Source: Methanobacteriota archaeon | Lineage (GTDB): Archaea > Thermoplasmatota > Poseidoniia > Poseidoniales > Thalassarchaeaceae | Direction of reading: 5' to 3' | Length of the DNA: 45,476 bases | Assembly: GCA_014240285.1 (NCBI GenBank) | Contig: JAAZXI010000007.1 | Coordinates: 1 to 45,476, forward strand | Shown here: positions 16,301 through 24,373 of the stretch, piece by piece | Layout of the letters: each line of letters begins with the position of its first letter | How positions within the stretch are numbered: position 1 is the first letter of the stretch | Program-made: the position numbers and the translations under genes | The notes under the pieces: model-generated | The model's input: only the letters and a program-made list of their open reading frames with translations | What the model was told of the DNA's origin: nothing | Database searches by the model: none

Positions 16301-18508
16301 GTCAAATATACCTAAAGCTAGAGAATTGAGTGGAAACCCTTCCGGATAGTCGTCATTTGTATTGTTTAGCTTTGCATAGACTATGGATTCACCTTGGCTT
16401 TCATTAGAATTTTCCAGCCACGCAAAGTGAACATTGTCGAAAGAGTCCGTGATAATGCTGGGCATATGTGAGTTGGCCCCATAAGGACGGCCGGTCGGAA
16501 TTCCATCGACACCTTCAACATTGGATATAGCGGAGTCGACAATCTGTTTGATTCCGTACGAAGGGAGGCCATCTGGTGCCCCATCCCAGTCACCAGCACC
16601 CCGGAGTCGCAAACGGGTGTAGTAGATTTCATAGTTGACATTCATGTCAAAACCATATGCTCGTCCATCCATCCAAGCTAAGTGGGTGTTGCCCGAATTG
16701 TCCACTGAAATAGCAGGGTGTAAACTGTAAGCGTCATTGAGTGTTATTCTAGTGTCGTTGACTACAACAAGATGGCCATAACCCAATCCATCCAAAGAAG
16801 GGCCTAAATCTTCAACGTATGAGTTTCCTTGAATCTTTGTTCCCGGGTCTCCCTTCGACCAACTAGGGGGCTGGTTATCCAAAAGGGAGAGGGGGTCGAG
16901 GATGGTCATGAATATCTCACGAGAGTTGTTGGTTGAAAGGTAAATCATCGCCTCAACCATCAACTGCAATTCAGCCGAACTAGATGCAGAGTTTGGGAAG
17001 CTGTACATCTGCCCCTCTGCATCTGTGAGGCTAGTGTTTGTGCCGGGGCATGACCTTGTGTTCAGGCTGACGAACCCATTCGGGCATTGGGCTAGGTCCA
17101 TCATATGAGATCCTACTTCGGTGTCGCCGGATCCGAAACCCGCTGCAAGGAGGGGGACTGGAATGATACCAGCTCGGACGCATGCATCGTGGGCCTCGTT
17201 GATGCTTTGGATATCATCTGACTGCTGGTTGGGAGTCCCGCCGTACGGTCCTTCATCAGAGACTGGAATTACAATCTTGGTCGCGTTAGGATTCCAGCGA
17301 TGGTCTAATTGGGTTGGGGGATTTCCAGGAACGTTTCCTGTTATATCCTTCCATGAAAGGCACGCCCAAGTGGATCCGGGACCCCAAAACTCGCTGTAGT
17401 ACCCACCGTCCTGTGGCAAGTTGACCGCGCCGTTGTTGTAGACCACCTCGGTGAGTTCCCTCAGACCGCCAGAATCATCACCAGGGACCAAGCCAAGAGG
17501 GGTTGAGCGTGGACCTTGGCTGCCGGATCCTCCGGTCTGATAAGCTGCGGCACAGTTGCCACTGGTGGCCGCGCTCGGCCAATTACCACTGAGTGCATAT
17601 AGCGTCTCATAGACGGTCATGTTAGCGGTAAGAAGCATTGGCTTGAGGCCTTCGAAGTAGCCGCCGCTAGCGAAATTGCCACCGTAGAAGACCACACACA
17701 TATCTGCCCACTCAGTGTTCATAGAACCGGAAGTGTCGATTGGGGCGACTATCTCGACCTTGCCGCCTCTGGTATCATCCCAAACAATCTGCACAAAGTC
17801 ATCGGCGTCGACGGCAATATCGGGATGTCCCTTGTGACCGATAATAGGAGTTAGTAGGGTCTCACCTACAGCGCGTATGGCGTCACGTGACAGTACATCG
17901 GGCTCTATCATCGAGTAGTAGATTTGGGGCTGTTGGTAGAACTTGTTCAAAGGTTCAAAAGAGTCCTCCCAGACTATGTGTGCGTTGTTCTGCGAGTCGG
18001 TTGCGATTGCTGGCCAGTCGCGATTCTGTGAGTGAACCGAGACCTCGTAGTCGTTGATGATTGAGATTACTTCGTCGGATGCTGAGTCACCGTCTTGGTC
18101 ATCTTGAGATGGATCAATCATCGTGTAAAGAATAGTCCATTGGGACGATTTATCCGCCCAGGTGATATGCGCATTATCATCTCCGTCGATAATTATGTCC
18201 GGGTGCCAAGCACGGTGAGCTCCGGGGTTGGATATCTGTGTCTCGGCAATCAGAACCTCCCCTCTCGGATCGTGCATCTGGTACCAGAGGTGCTGGGTGT
18301 TGCGACTCCAGACGAAGTGCACGTTGCCCATCGAATCGGCATCTGCAGCCACCATCTTGTCGCTAGCTGAGCCCCCATTTACAATCTGAATCGCGTCAGT
18401 CAAAACCACTTCACTAGCCTCGGCCTGCGGGAATTCGATTACCGCGAAAGTACTCATCATCATCAGAAGAACCATTGTTACGCTGTTTCTCATCTTTGCA
18501 GTTTCCAT
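13391..18508 (-). CDS. Giant surface protein: propeller with inserted VWA domain, Ig-like repeats and C-terminal anchor
   Basis: 1705 residues with a signal peptide (about 7-31, ending in A-E-A). A recurring blade motif, D-x-x-N-x-H-x-x-W-x-D, occurs at about residues 62, 112, 175, 238, 606, 690 and 770, which makes seven copies. Between copies 4 and 5 lies a von Willebrand A-like domain with MIDAS DTSGSM at 258-263, TKIVIPVSDEGP, and a C-terminal segment ending near 560. After about 790 come several Ig-like or NEW3-type beta domains (for example VEQGESAFFSITVTNTGN) and a CARDB-like domain near 1505 (GEMLSVNVEIVNAGN). A single transmembrane helix at about 1660-1680 and a short charged tail finish the protein. 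It is expected to be anchored outside the cell and may bind metal-dependent ligands. GGAGGG precedes the ATG. The central part looks more AT-rich than its neighbours. Confidence 0.85.
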   Translation of the reverse strand: METAKMRNSVTMVLLMMMSTFAVIEFPQAEASEVVLTDAIQIVNGGSASDKMVAADADSMGNVHFVWSRNTQHLWYQMHDPRGEVLIAETQISNPGAHRAWHPDIIIDGDDNAHITWADKSSQWTILYTMIDPSQDDQDGDSASDEVISIINDYEVSVHSQNRDWPAIATDSQNNAHIVWEDSFEPLNKFYQQPQIYYSMIEPDVLSRDAIRAVGETLLTPIIGHKGHPDIAVDADDFVQIVWDDTRGGKVEIVAPIDTSGSMNTEWADMCVVFYGGNFASGGYFEGLKPMLLTANMTVYETLYALSGNWPSAATSGNCAAAYQTGGSGSQGPRSTPLGLVPGDDSGGLRELTEVVYNNGAVNLPQDGGYYSEFWGPGSTWACLSWKDITGNVPGNPPTQLDHRWNPNATKIVIPVSDEGPYGGTPNQQSDDIQSINEAHDACVRAGIIPVPLLAAGFGSGDTEVGSHMMDLAQCPNGFVSLNTRSCPGTNTSLTDAEGQMYSFPNSASSSAELQLMVEAMIYLSTNNSREIFMTILDPLSLLDNQPPSWSKGDPGTKIQGNSYVEDLGPSLDGLGYGHLVVVNDTRITLNDAYSLHPAISVDNSGNTHLAWMDGRAYGFDMNVNYEIYYTRLRLRGAGDWDGAPDGLPSYGIKQIVDSAISNVEGVDGIPTGRPYGANSHMPSIITDSFDNVHFAWLENSNESQGESIVYAKLNNTNDDYPEGFPLNSLALGIFDPWEVVSVTEWQSDKLGPNSPAAPDLGQPPAFVNDMGSGAHLAWSDTNKCNDQSNGGTYTLCYVHVLTGLVDVSFAETETYYHTIEPGEQTLFNMTISNPTPGPVNLVSDTFTVTLQGVPNNWTATLFFATNHTPIFDSTPVFLRGGDFAHLYMRVRAPTIYQAHSDELATITVAAVSHKDPAINDNLITLTLMDVVHGIDLDTSHYQVDVEQGESAFFSITVTNTGNVYDSYAFYDPSTLEGQVEWALPFGWGLTFPLSLSLDPGQSVTRNLQVSVPTSQDPGTFVIYLKGWSTGEPVLSIEQGTFDVLELWINVSIKSTGNIVFQMGDTTQYVLPGDCAEFDIDVTKHFTPGHIIFTTPGGPEERPPEISEQTWRFDHWTVDLDFSQAPGGNGIPDSAPRYWSIIDTPSTVTAIMCAPYNATAGLGDSVSVKAHLEGTPRVRDSVVLLTNVIQEYNLDASVPETILSLYPSQIYQLDTTVDNIGNGADRYNIIVNSITDSFGNSQVWDIEIPRMLFQELDRDESQTVPIILNIPEMALAGQYTVTLHVLSEETYEGTKLRDTIQLQIEIVEFHDMRIEVDPMVESRIKTTAPGRIVRFTMNITNFGNVNDQPTLHNYTLYDRDDPYSWQTSPSMGPLLDNWVISYALLEDFDTEYPIERPCSVQILGDNPPEGCYLSARTNAITMPVMEAYSTLQIVVIIQIEPTAKLTNREIGIKVFSDFGSSEAGGDHDETAVWDDSCTLDANKDGLPDNYRPNCDTNEQIIELRLRAPDLKIVAVNVEDYTGEVGEMLSVNVEIVNAGNSHATDVNIILCVDQSPSDIKRNGCDEDNIVYRQIVEAIMPCDNPQSLPEPCDGSEPPQIALLYMVEAGNHDVVVVVDPDNVIVETDESINSNIKKVSQKMGSNLGILDVGIEIVAQYTVPTIILGATIALVGVVAVVMWSRREEAKIRFAEKSSMLSNLDDEDMVF

Positions 18509-18589
18509 TATTCAACCCTCCAGCACGGTTGCTGTAACATCCTAGTTTGGCTTCCAGCGATACTTAACCTCGCCCCTTTGCCGTCACTT

Positions 18590-18609
18590 GCGCGCGTAAG
18601 GGCGCGCGC
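18590..18609 (-). terminator. All-GC 7-bp hairpin after the 18626 gene
   Basis: GCGCGCG (18590-18596), a six-base loop, and CGCGCGC (18603-18609) form a perfect stem 16 bases past the stop of the minus-strand gene at 18626 and upstream of the surface-protein gene. No T-run follows, so termination is uncertain. It may be a processing or attenuation hairpin separating the five-gene operon from the giant surface-protein gene. Confidence 0.35.
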
Positions 18610-18625
18610 GACTGAGGAGGAGGGA

Positions 18626-19258
18626 TCATGCCCATTCTGAAGGGTCGAAGTCGCGACCGAAACTGCCTGTCTCATCAGTGTCTATCTCACTCACCTCTGA
18701 ATGCACTTGAGGCTGATTGCTCCTACTCTGAGCCTTCTTGGAGATCCAGTCGTCAACCGGCCCGGGCTTGCCGACACCGGGCCCGTAAGCGAACTTAATC
18801 TTGTGAATCAAAGCGAGCTTGGTGAGCCAAAGATGGCGCATTGTGTGCATGAACTCGTTCTGTGTCAGGCCGTCGAACCAAATCGGACGAGAGAGGTTGA
18901 ATGCCTGCAGCGGACCGGGTACCCCATTCTGCTTCTTGCCCACATGAAGGACCCAGTCGAGGTCCGCCTGAGTGAGGTGTATCCTAGTATCGTGAAGCCA
19001 TCGCTCCCAATCCCCAGACTCTCCTCTGGAATGTTCGGTCATCTCGTTCTGCTGACCGTCGTCGACACGGGTTACTGAGTAAATCAGGATGAGGTCGCGG
19101 TTCTTCGGGATAACGACGTTGAACACATGGCCCTGCTTGGTCGGGGGGTAACGGACGTGAAGGTGTAGCATGGCCTGCTGGTCAACAACATCTCGGGCTT
19201 CGAGGCGCTCGCTCTGCAGCCACTCTCGCACCCTGTCGGCGGCCTCGCGGGAGTTCAT
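18626..19258 (-). CDS. Conserved hypothetical protein, possible DUF2299 relative
   Basis: 210 residues, soluble. The N-terminal half (REAADRVREWLQSE, then LHVRYPP, then NVVIPKNRDLILIYSVTRV) resembles archaeal DUF2299 proteins in pattern, but I cannot confirm this without a profile search. The C-terminal 50 residues are polar and low in complexity (QSRSNQPQVHSEVSEIDTDE) and probably disordered. It is the last gene of the minus-strand operon, 21 bases after the acyltransferase gene, followed by the GC hairpin. The function is unknown. Confidence 0.7.
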   Translation of the reverse strand: MNSREAADRVREWLQSERLEARDVVDQQAMLHLHVRYPPTKQGHVFNVVIPKNRDLILIYSVTRVDDGQQNEMTEHSRGESGDWERWLHDTRIHLTQADLDWVLHVGKKQNGVPGPLQAFNLSRPIWFDGLTQNEFMHTMRHLWLTKLALIHKIKFAYGPGVGKPGPVDDWISKKAQSRSNQPQVHSEVSEIDTDETGSFGRDFDPSEWA

Positions 19259-19279
19259 GATGGGTTTGAAGCGCCCGTC

Positions 19280-20803
19280 CTATTTGAGAACGCCGAGTCG
19301 GGGAACCAGTTGGCCCACCAACTCCTCCAAGCGACTGCCGGCTGCTGAGGAAGCCAGTCTCCTTCTTCTTCGAGAGTCACCGAAATCGGTCCACATATCA
19401 TAGCCCCAGAGGAAAACTAGGTTGGATAAATGGATGACTAGGAAGAATGCTGCGAGATAGAGCGAGAGCAGGAAGGTCGCACCGAATAGAGAATAGAGGA
19501 ATGCGAGGGAGATTAGTGGCCAGATGACTAGGGGAGAGAGAATTGCAGCAATCATGTGGTGAGTCGTCCTAGCGTCGACCCCCTCGTCCGATTGTTCGCC
19601 CGCGTACCACCCTACGAACGCTTGCAGGCCGGTCGATGGGATGGTGATGGGGGCGGCGAGGAGCATTACCAGAACCCCTAGTGCGCCTTCGATCAGTCTG
19701 GAATCTCTCTTGATTCTCCCTGTTACATCCAACGTTCGGCCATCCAGATTGCTCGATTGTAGTATGTCTGCGGCCTCCCTGGCGTCCTCGATGAGAGGAT
19801 CGGAGCCCCCGATAAGAGTGAGGCGTTCCCTGATGTCCCGGGCGGCGAGAACCTCCTGCTTCAGAGAACTGAGGGGAGTGGTGGAGTAATTCGCCCTCAG
19901 GTGACCCAGTAGGTGCCATGCCCTGTAGGTCTCCCAGTCTGGAGCCTCGGGGGTCATGCGGGTCAGGTTTTCATACAATTCGTCGCGCAGAGGGATGACT
20001 TGCTCTGCCGGGGGCTCTAACCACTCTCCCCCCGCGAGAGCGGCGTGATGTTGGGCGTCATTGAGCAGTGGTATGGCAATTGGCTCGCCGAACTCGACGA
20101 AGACGTCAGTGCGAAACCAGTAATGGCATCTGAAATGCAGTCCTACAGGCTGAATCACTGGCTGAGGTAGTCCCCTCTCATGTGCGATGCTGGCGGCGTT
20201 GAGGGTGAACCGGAGGGCCCCTGTCCTGAGAGCGTGCAGCTTGGTGTCCTGGTGCGACTTGCCCTCGGGCATCACTATCGCCGCGTGACCCGATGCTATG
20301 CAGTTAGCCATGGTCAGCATGCTCCTTTTGTTAATTTTCTTCGCGAACCCGGGGTCACCTATCCCCCTCTCCAGTTCGGCTTTCCTGATTACCGGCTGTG
20401 AACCAATGCGGCGAGTAAGCCAGCCTATTACAGGCATGGTCATGATGTCGTGCCTGCCGATGGCGATGATGCGCCTATCCTGTGATTTCATGATAGCCAA
20501 TGGATCGATGAGGCCATTGATGTGCGTGGAAGCGTACACAGAGCCGCCGTCCACCATAGGAGGTTTGTCCATCTCCGAGTTCCTGATGATGTAAGACCAG
20601 GCTATGTCGATGACTCGCCGGATGACCTCCCAGAATGGGCGGCTTCCAGGGTGTTTCCCACTGTGATCCCAAGGCAGACGCTCTAATTTCTTGACATTGA
20701 CCCGAGTAGCACTGCTCGACAGTCTTGGGAGCACGTCGGGCGCGTTTTCGGAATCAGACACGATACACGCACAGGGTTGGTGGTTGAGAACGCACCGGGT
20801 CAC
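19280..20803 (-). CDS. PlsC-family glycerol-phosphate acyltransferase with C-terminal membrane helices
   Basis: 507 residues. The acyltransferase core spans about 85-240, with a catalytic THINGLIDP block (H94 and D100, five residues apart rather than the PlsC four) and MPEGKSHQDTKL at 178-189. This spacing and the PEG-x-SH block resemble the SCT1/GAT1-type glycerol-3-phosphate acyltransferases more than bacterial PlsC. Several membrane helices follow between about 365 and 470. It would transfer fatty acyl groups to a glycerol-phosphate acceptor at the membrane. Bacterial-type acyltransferases have been reported in Marine Group II archaea. The GTG start overlaps the stop of the HIT gene (GTGA), indicating coupling. 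The native acyl donor is unknown. Confidence 0.82.
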   Translation of the reverse strand: MTRCVLNHQPCACIVSDSENAPDVLPRLSSSATRVNVKKLERLPWDHSGKHPGSRPFWEVIRRVIDIAWSYIIRNSEMDKPPMVDGGSVYASTHINGLIDPLAIMKSQDRRIIAIGRHDIMTMPVIGWLTRRIGSQPVIRKAELERGIGDPGFAKKINKRSMLTMANCIASGHAAIVMPEGKSHQDTKLHALRTGALRFTLNAASIAHERGLPQPVIQPVGLHFRCHYWFRTDVFVEFGEPIAIPLLNDAQHHAALAGGEWLEPPAEQVIPLRDELYENLTRMTPEAPDWETYRAWHLLGHLRANYSTTPLSSLKQEVLAARDIRERLTLIGGSDPLIEDAREAADILQSSNLDGRTLDVTGRIKRDSRLIEGALGVLVMLLAAPITIPSTGLQAFVGWYAGEQSDEGVDARTTHHMIAAILSPLVIWPLISLAFLYSLFGATFLLSLYLAAFFLVIHLSNLVFLWGYDMWTDFGDSRRRRRLASSAAGSRLEELVGQLVPRLGVLK

Positions 20804-21225
20804 TCCAGATGGCTGCGGATGCGCTCGGCGAGGATTACGCCCTCCTCGGGATCGAGTTGTGAGGTGGCAAATGGCCAGGCCAGGCCGCTGCCGTCATCGT
20901 GTTTGGGGATGATGTGAAAGTGAACGTGGAATACTGATTGGAACGCTGCCTCACCATTGTTCTGCAAGATGTTGAAATCACGAGCACTGGAGGCAGCAAG
21001 GACAGCTCTGGATATCCTTGGAAGGACTCTTCCAACTGCTGCAGATGCCTCGTCCGATAGTCCGTCCAGTGTGGCGCTCTGCTCCTTGGGAACAACGAGG
21101 GTGTGCCCGACGCTGCACGGATTGATGTCGAGGAAGGCGAATACATGCTCGTCCTCGTACACCTTATGACAGGGGATCTCGCCTTGTATGATGAGTGTGA
21201 ATATGCTTGGATCAGGGTTGGCCAT
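20800..21225 (-). CDS. HIT-family nucleotide hydrolase
   Basis: 141 residues with the histidine triad HVHFHIIP (H100, H102, H104), the early PCHKVYEDEHVFAFLDINP segment and SVGHTLVVPK. These are typical of the Hint/HinT branch that hydrolyses adenosine phosphoramidates or AMP-linked compounds. The ATG at 21225 is preferred over the one at 21243 because it lies one base after the stop of the flavoprotein gene and has GAGGG about five bases upstream. The downstream acyltransferase start overlaps its stop. The physiological substrate cannot be read from sequence. Confidence 0.93.
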   Translation of the reverse strand: MANPDPSIFTLIIQGEIPCHKVYEDEHVFAFLDINPCSVGHTLVVPKEQSATLDGLSDEASAAVGRVLPRISRAVLAASSARDFNILQNNGEAAFQSVFHVHFHIIPKHDDGSGLAWPFATSQLDPEEGVILAERIRSHLE

Positions 21226-21226
21226 G

Positions 21227-22663
21227 CTATCCCTCGGAGCCAATTATCGCCTCGGCCAGAGCAAACATACCCTCAAGGTGGATCGCGGTTACCAACTCGG
21301 TGTTCATCACCATGGAATGGTCTGTGACCCCTATTCCCTTCTCTCGCAGCCCAGCAAGGCTGGTTGCTGCCGCTTCGAGGGCTCTCTCATCGCGGGTGCC
21401 ATTGAGATTGCTCATGATAGAAGACATAGTAGCTGAAACTCGGCCTACTGACTCACCACCTCCTCTCATCAGCGACGCCACTCTGTTCTGTTCTGCCTGA
21501 ATCGCCCCCTCAACCAAAGAAGAGCCACCGAAGGATGTGTTCGATGTCCAGGCTCCTGCATGCTCTCCTGCGATGTTGCCAGTCACTAGGTCCTCAAGCA
21601 ACTGGTTCCCAGGTAGCATGCCCGCCCCGTGCATTCCGGTGTTGGCTGAGCGCCCGGCTGCGTAGAGTCCTGTGACCCACATGCTGCCATCGTCGAAGGT
21701 TACTCTACCGCTCTCATCCACAGGAGCGCCTCCGGTCGTCGTGGCAACGCTTGGGGACAAGGGGATGACTTCGGTGGCTATGTCCAAACCAGCCCGCTCC
21801 CTCACCCGTCTCGTGGTCTGAGCGAACCACGGCGAAGCCGTAGCATCTAGAGAACGCAGATCGAGCACGCATCCCTCGCCGACGAGGACTGCCTCGGGTC
21901 CGGCATCCTCGCCGGTCTCCTTGCGCAGTCTTCCTCCTGAACCCAACAAATCGATGGGGAGATGCATGTCCGTGCCACGGATAGTGAGTGGGTGACGAGG
22001 GGAGTTGGCCATACCAGATAGTAATACACCGGCAGAGGCCGCGAGGGCGGCGCCAGTACCAGGTCCGTTAGAGGGGGTTGACCATATCCCCTGATGACCT
22101 TCTGTGGCCAGAATCACAGCTTTGGATTGAATCGAAGATACGTCTCCTGTCAAGAGATCCAACACTACGACACCGCGCACCTGCTGATTGTCCATCACCA
22201 GAGAGAGGGGGATTAGGTCTGACCGTCGAGGGACTCCCCTCTTGATCACCTGCTCCTCGAGAATACGGGTAACCTCTCTGGCTGTACTGTCCCCACACCC
22301 GGTCAGACGGGGGCTGCTGTGGCCAGGCACCTCCGAGGTGTGGGGCAATCCTCCTTCTCTACGACGAAGAACCAAGCCCCATCTCTCGAGTTCGGCTAAG
22401 ACAGATACTGCCTCACCACAGAATCGGGCTGCTACGACCTTGTCGGTTGTCTCGCCACCAGCTGTGACGGTGTCGTTACAATGCGCAGTGGAGTCAAGTT
22501 CGTCTATCGAAGCCGCCAATCCTGACAGGGGGGCTGCGCCGGAGAACGAACCGACACCAGAGGAATCGATAAGCAGGGGGATTGTGCCAGCGTCGGCAGA
22601 AGCGATGGCTGCTCGCAGAGCAGCGGGTCCGCTGCCGAACACGACGATGTCCCACGACTCCAT
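21227..22663 (-). CDS. FAD-dependent oxidoreductase of the SdhA/NadB (fumarate reductase flavoprotein) family
   Basis: 478 residues. The N-terminal dinucleotide-binding motif is VVFGSGPAALRAA. SGAAPLSGLAAS replaces the usual AQGGI segment, and VILATEGHQGIW begins the second FAD part. The C-terminal FAD site is TTGGAPVDESGRV followed by GLYAAGRSANTGMHGAGMLPGNQLLEDLVTG. It is shorter than SdhA (about 580), and no iron-sulfur or membrane-anchor subunit lies beside it, so it is probably not respiratory succinate dehydrogenase. L-aspartate oxidase, a soluble fumarate reductase or a lipid-acting flavoenzyme are alternatives. The ATG at 22663 has GGAG at good spacing, and an upstream GTG at 22687 is less likely. 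Confidence 0.8.
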   Translation of the reverse strand: MESWDIVVFGSGPAALRAAIASADAGTIPLLIDSSGVGSFSGAAPLSGLAASIDELDSTAHCNDTVTAGGETTDKVVAARFCGEAVSVLAELERWGLVLRRREGGLPHTSEVPGHSSPRLTGCGDSTAREVTRILEEQVIKRGVPRRSDLIPLSLVMDNQQVRGVVVLDLLTGDVSSIQSKAVILATEGHQGIWSTPSNGPGTGAALAASAGVLLSGMANSPRHPLTIRGTDMHLPIDLLGSGGRLRKETGEDAGPEAVLVGEGCVLDLRSLDATASPWFAQTTRRVRERAGLDIATEVIPLSPSVATTTGGAPVDESGRVTFDDGSMWVTGLYAAGRSANTGMHGAGMLPGNQLLEDLVTGNIAGEHAGAWTSNTSFGGSSLVEGAIQAEQNRVASLMRGGGESVGRVSATMSSIMSNLNGTRDERALEAAATSLAGLREKGIGVTDHSMVMNTELVTAIHLEGMFALAEAIIGSEG

Positions 22664-22733
22664 GTTCACTCCGTTGGTCGCAATCACAGTAGCGTCATGA
22701 ACGTGACGCTCGGGACTTTGTCCCGAAGAGCCT

Positions 22734-24185
22734 TCAATCGGCTATGGACAGAGCTAGTCTGCGAACAGCCGAGGCTGCGTCCGACATCCGCTGGCCAGCA
22801 CTCTCCTGTTGCGCCTTCGGCGACAGAGTGGTCTGCACCACAACTGAGGAGAGTGTCTCACCATGTTCACCCCTCAAGGTGACTTGCACTGGGTGGGGAC
22901 CTAGTTTAGAGTCTGGCCATGCAAGGCCAATCCAGAGCACGGTGGCGTCATCCAGTAGACGCCCCAATGTATCGACCTGGTCTGTGGCTCTGGACCTGTC
23001 AATGCGGCGGGAGGCTCTGGCCTCGACTCTGATTGTCTGCAGCGCTGGCTCCCCCTCAGCCACCACAACATCGACCTTGACGTTGGAAGTGGCTCCGGTT
23101 TTGTTGTGCAGCATAACGAACAGATCGGCCCGACCTTGAGAGCAGCGTGGAGGAAGGTCGAGGTCCAACCTCCAAGGAGTCTCATCCAGTGATTGGTCAC
23201 CTCTGATAGCCGAGTCCTGGAGTCTGTCGATTAGCCTGAACAACCCTGGCTGCCAAGCCTTGGTGTGTGCCAACAAGGTCCGCAGCGACCTCAGGTCAAA
23301 CTTGTTGGATTTATCCATCAAAGTGTCTATCGCTGTAATCTTGAAAACACGTTTCGCCTCGGTCATCAGTCGGGCGTCGTCGAGGAGTCCCTGCTCATTG
23401 AGATGTAATGCTTGTAGAAGTTGCTCTACGGCCGAATTCGGGGTCTGATCCCCTCTCACACTGTCCATCAGGGAGAGTTTCCAATCGTCCCATGCCGCCG
23501 CGGTCTCCGGATCGAGGTGCGCTACCATCAGGTCAGACAGCGGCCTGGCCAAGGTACTGTCATGCAGAGTCGGGGCGTGCAAGGAGAGCAGGGGGAACGA
23601 ATTGGAGCGCATGGGTATAGAATCGTCCAGCATTAGTGAGTTAAGGAAGCATAGAATCCCCAGAGCCACCGAAGCGCCCAGCAGCAGTGAGCCGAGAGTG
23701 TCTCCCGTGTCGAGTTCCCTCACTGCAATCAACGCTACCCCGCCGAGTGCTGCTGAAAGGAGTCGTATCCTCTCCCTCAGAGACCTCTCCCTCAAGGTGT
23801 TGAGGATTCTCTCAACACCTGGATAGGCGTCCATCGACCTCTGACCTCCATCTCGTAACTTGAGGCGATCGCGCGCGGACATCCTCGCGAAGGTCGCTGA
23901 TAGATTGGTAGGGATTAACAGGACAGTGAGCAAGGCATATGAGGCGATGGCAGCATCAAAGGAGGCGAAATCCCACTTGACCAAAAGTAGACCGGCGCAG
24001 ATGGGAGCTACCAAGGAAAGGGTCTGGCGGATCAAAGGAGTCTGGACGGAACCAGAAACGCGGGTCCAGAAACGTCTGCCGGCATCTCTAGCCGCCACTC
24101 TGCGTGAGAGAGCCCGATTCTTCAAGTCACCAAACTCGCTCGAGTCTGAATAAGGTGTTGGGAGCTTCGAAGGTGGGCCCTCCAT
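22734..24185 (-). CDS. Membrane protein of unknown function with cytosolic helical and beta domains
   Basis: 483 residues. Four hydrophobic segments occur in the first 200 residues (about 54-72, 76-98, 140-157, 165-182), with an Arg-rich loop between the pairs (RMSARDRLKLRDGG). A long soluble part follows: helical to about 350, then a beta-rich domain (ADLFVMLHNKTGATSNVKVDVVV, HPVQVTLRGE) resembling an Ig-like or CARDB fold. It ends with a short amphipathic helix. No family is recognised. It begins the operon that continues with the flavoprotein, HIT protein, acyltransferase and the 18626 gene, so a role at the membrane or in lipid handling is possible but untested. Confidence 0.75.
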   Translation of the reverse strand: MEGPPSKLPTPYSDSSEFGDLKNRALSRRVAARDAGRRFWTRVSGSVQTPLIRQTLSLVAPICAGLLLVKWDFASFDAAIASYALLTVLLIPTNLSATFARMSARDRLKLRDGGQRSMDAYPGVERILNTLRERSLRERIRLLSAALGGVALIAVRELDTGDTLGSLLLGASVALGILCFLNSLMLDDSIPMRSNSFPLLSLHAPTLHDSTLARPLSDLMVAHLDPETAAAWDDWKLSLMDSVRGDQTPNSAVEQLLQALHLNEQGLLDDARLMTEAKRVFKITAIDTLMDKSNKFDLRSLRTLLAHTKAWQPGLFRLIDRLQDSAIRGDQSLDETPWRLDLDLPPRCSQGRADLFVMLHNKTGATSNVKVDVVVAEGEPALQTIRVEARASRRIDRSRATDQVDTLGRLLDDATVLWIGLAWPDSKLGPHPVQVTLRGEHGETLSSVVVQTTLSPKAQQESAGQRMSDAASAVRRLALSIAD

Positions 24186-24243
24186 GGAGCTTCGGAGGAC
24201 GCAGGATGCTTGATGGCATCGGCACTATTGCTGTCGATGGAGG

Positions 24244-24250
24244 TAATTTT
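24244..24250 (+). promoter_or_regulatory. TATA-like element upstream of tRNA-Arg
   Basis: TAATTTT, about 42 bases before the tRNA 5' end, is the only AT-rich block in the 106-base gap after the start of the 24185 gene. A start about 26 bases downstream would leave a leader of roughly 20 bases for RNase P to remove. Confidence 0.3.
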
Positions 24251-24291
24251 GCGAACGCTACCTTTCTTGGGGAGTGTGTTGTCGCAGAGTC

Positions 24292-24368
24292 GGGCGATTA
24301 GTGTAGTCTGGATATCACCTTGGCCTCCTAAGCCGAGAACACGGGTTCAAATCCTGTATCGCCCGCCA
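24292..24368 (+). tRNA. tRNA-Arg(CCU)
   Basis: The acceptor stem GGGCGAT pairs with ATCGCCC, followed by discriminator G and an encoded CCA. The anticodon loop CTCCTAA sits on the TTGGC/GCCGA stem (one T-G pair) and gives anticodon CCT, decoding AGG. The T-arm contains GGTTCAAATCC. There is no intron. The gene ends 5 bases before the stop of the convergent RFC-like gene. Confidence 0.95.
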
Positions 24369-24373
24369 TTCCA

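Noticed and set aside
18590-18609. Replication origin or attachment site at the alternating GC palindrome
   Set aside because: No Cdc6/Orc1 gene, ORB-like repeats, AT-rich unwinding region, integrase or tRNA fragment is nearby.
21227-22663. Respiratory succinate dehydrogenase flavoprotein subunit
   Set aside because: The protein is about 100 residues short of SdhA, lacks the usual AQGGI-type FAD-linkage segment, and no SdhB, SdhC or SdhD gene is adjacent; only family-level assignment is kept.
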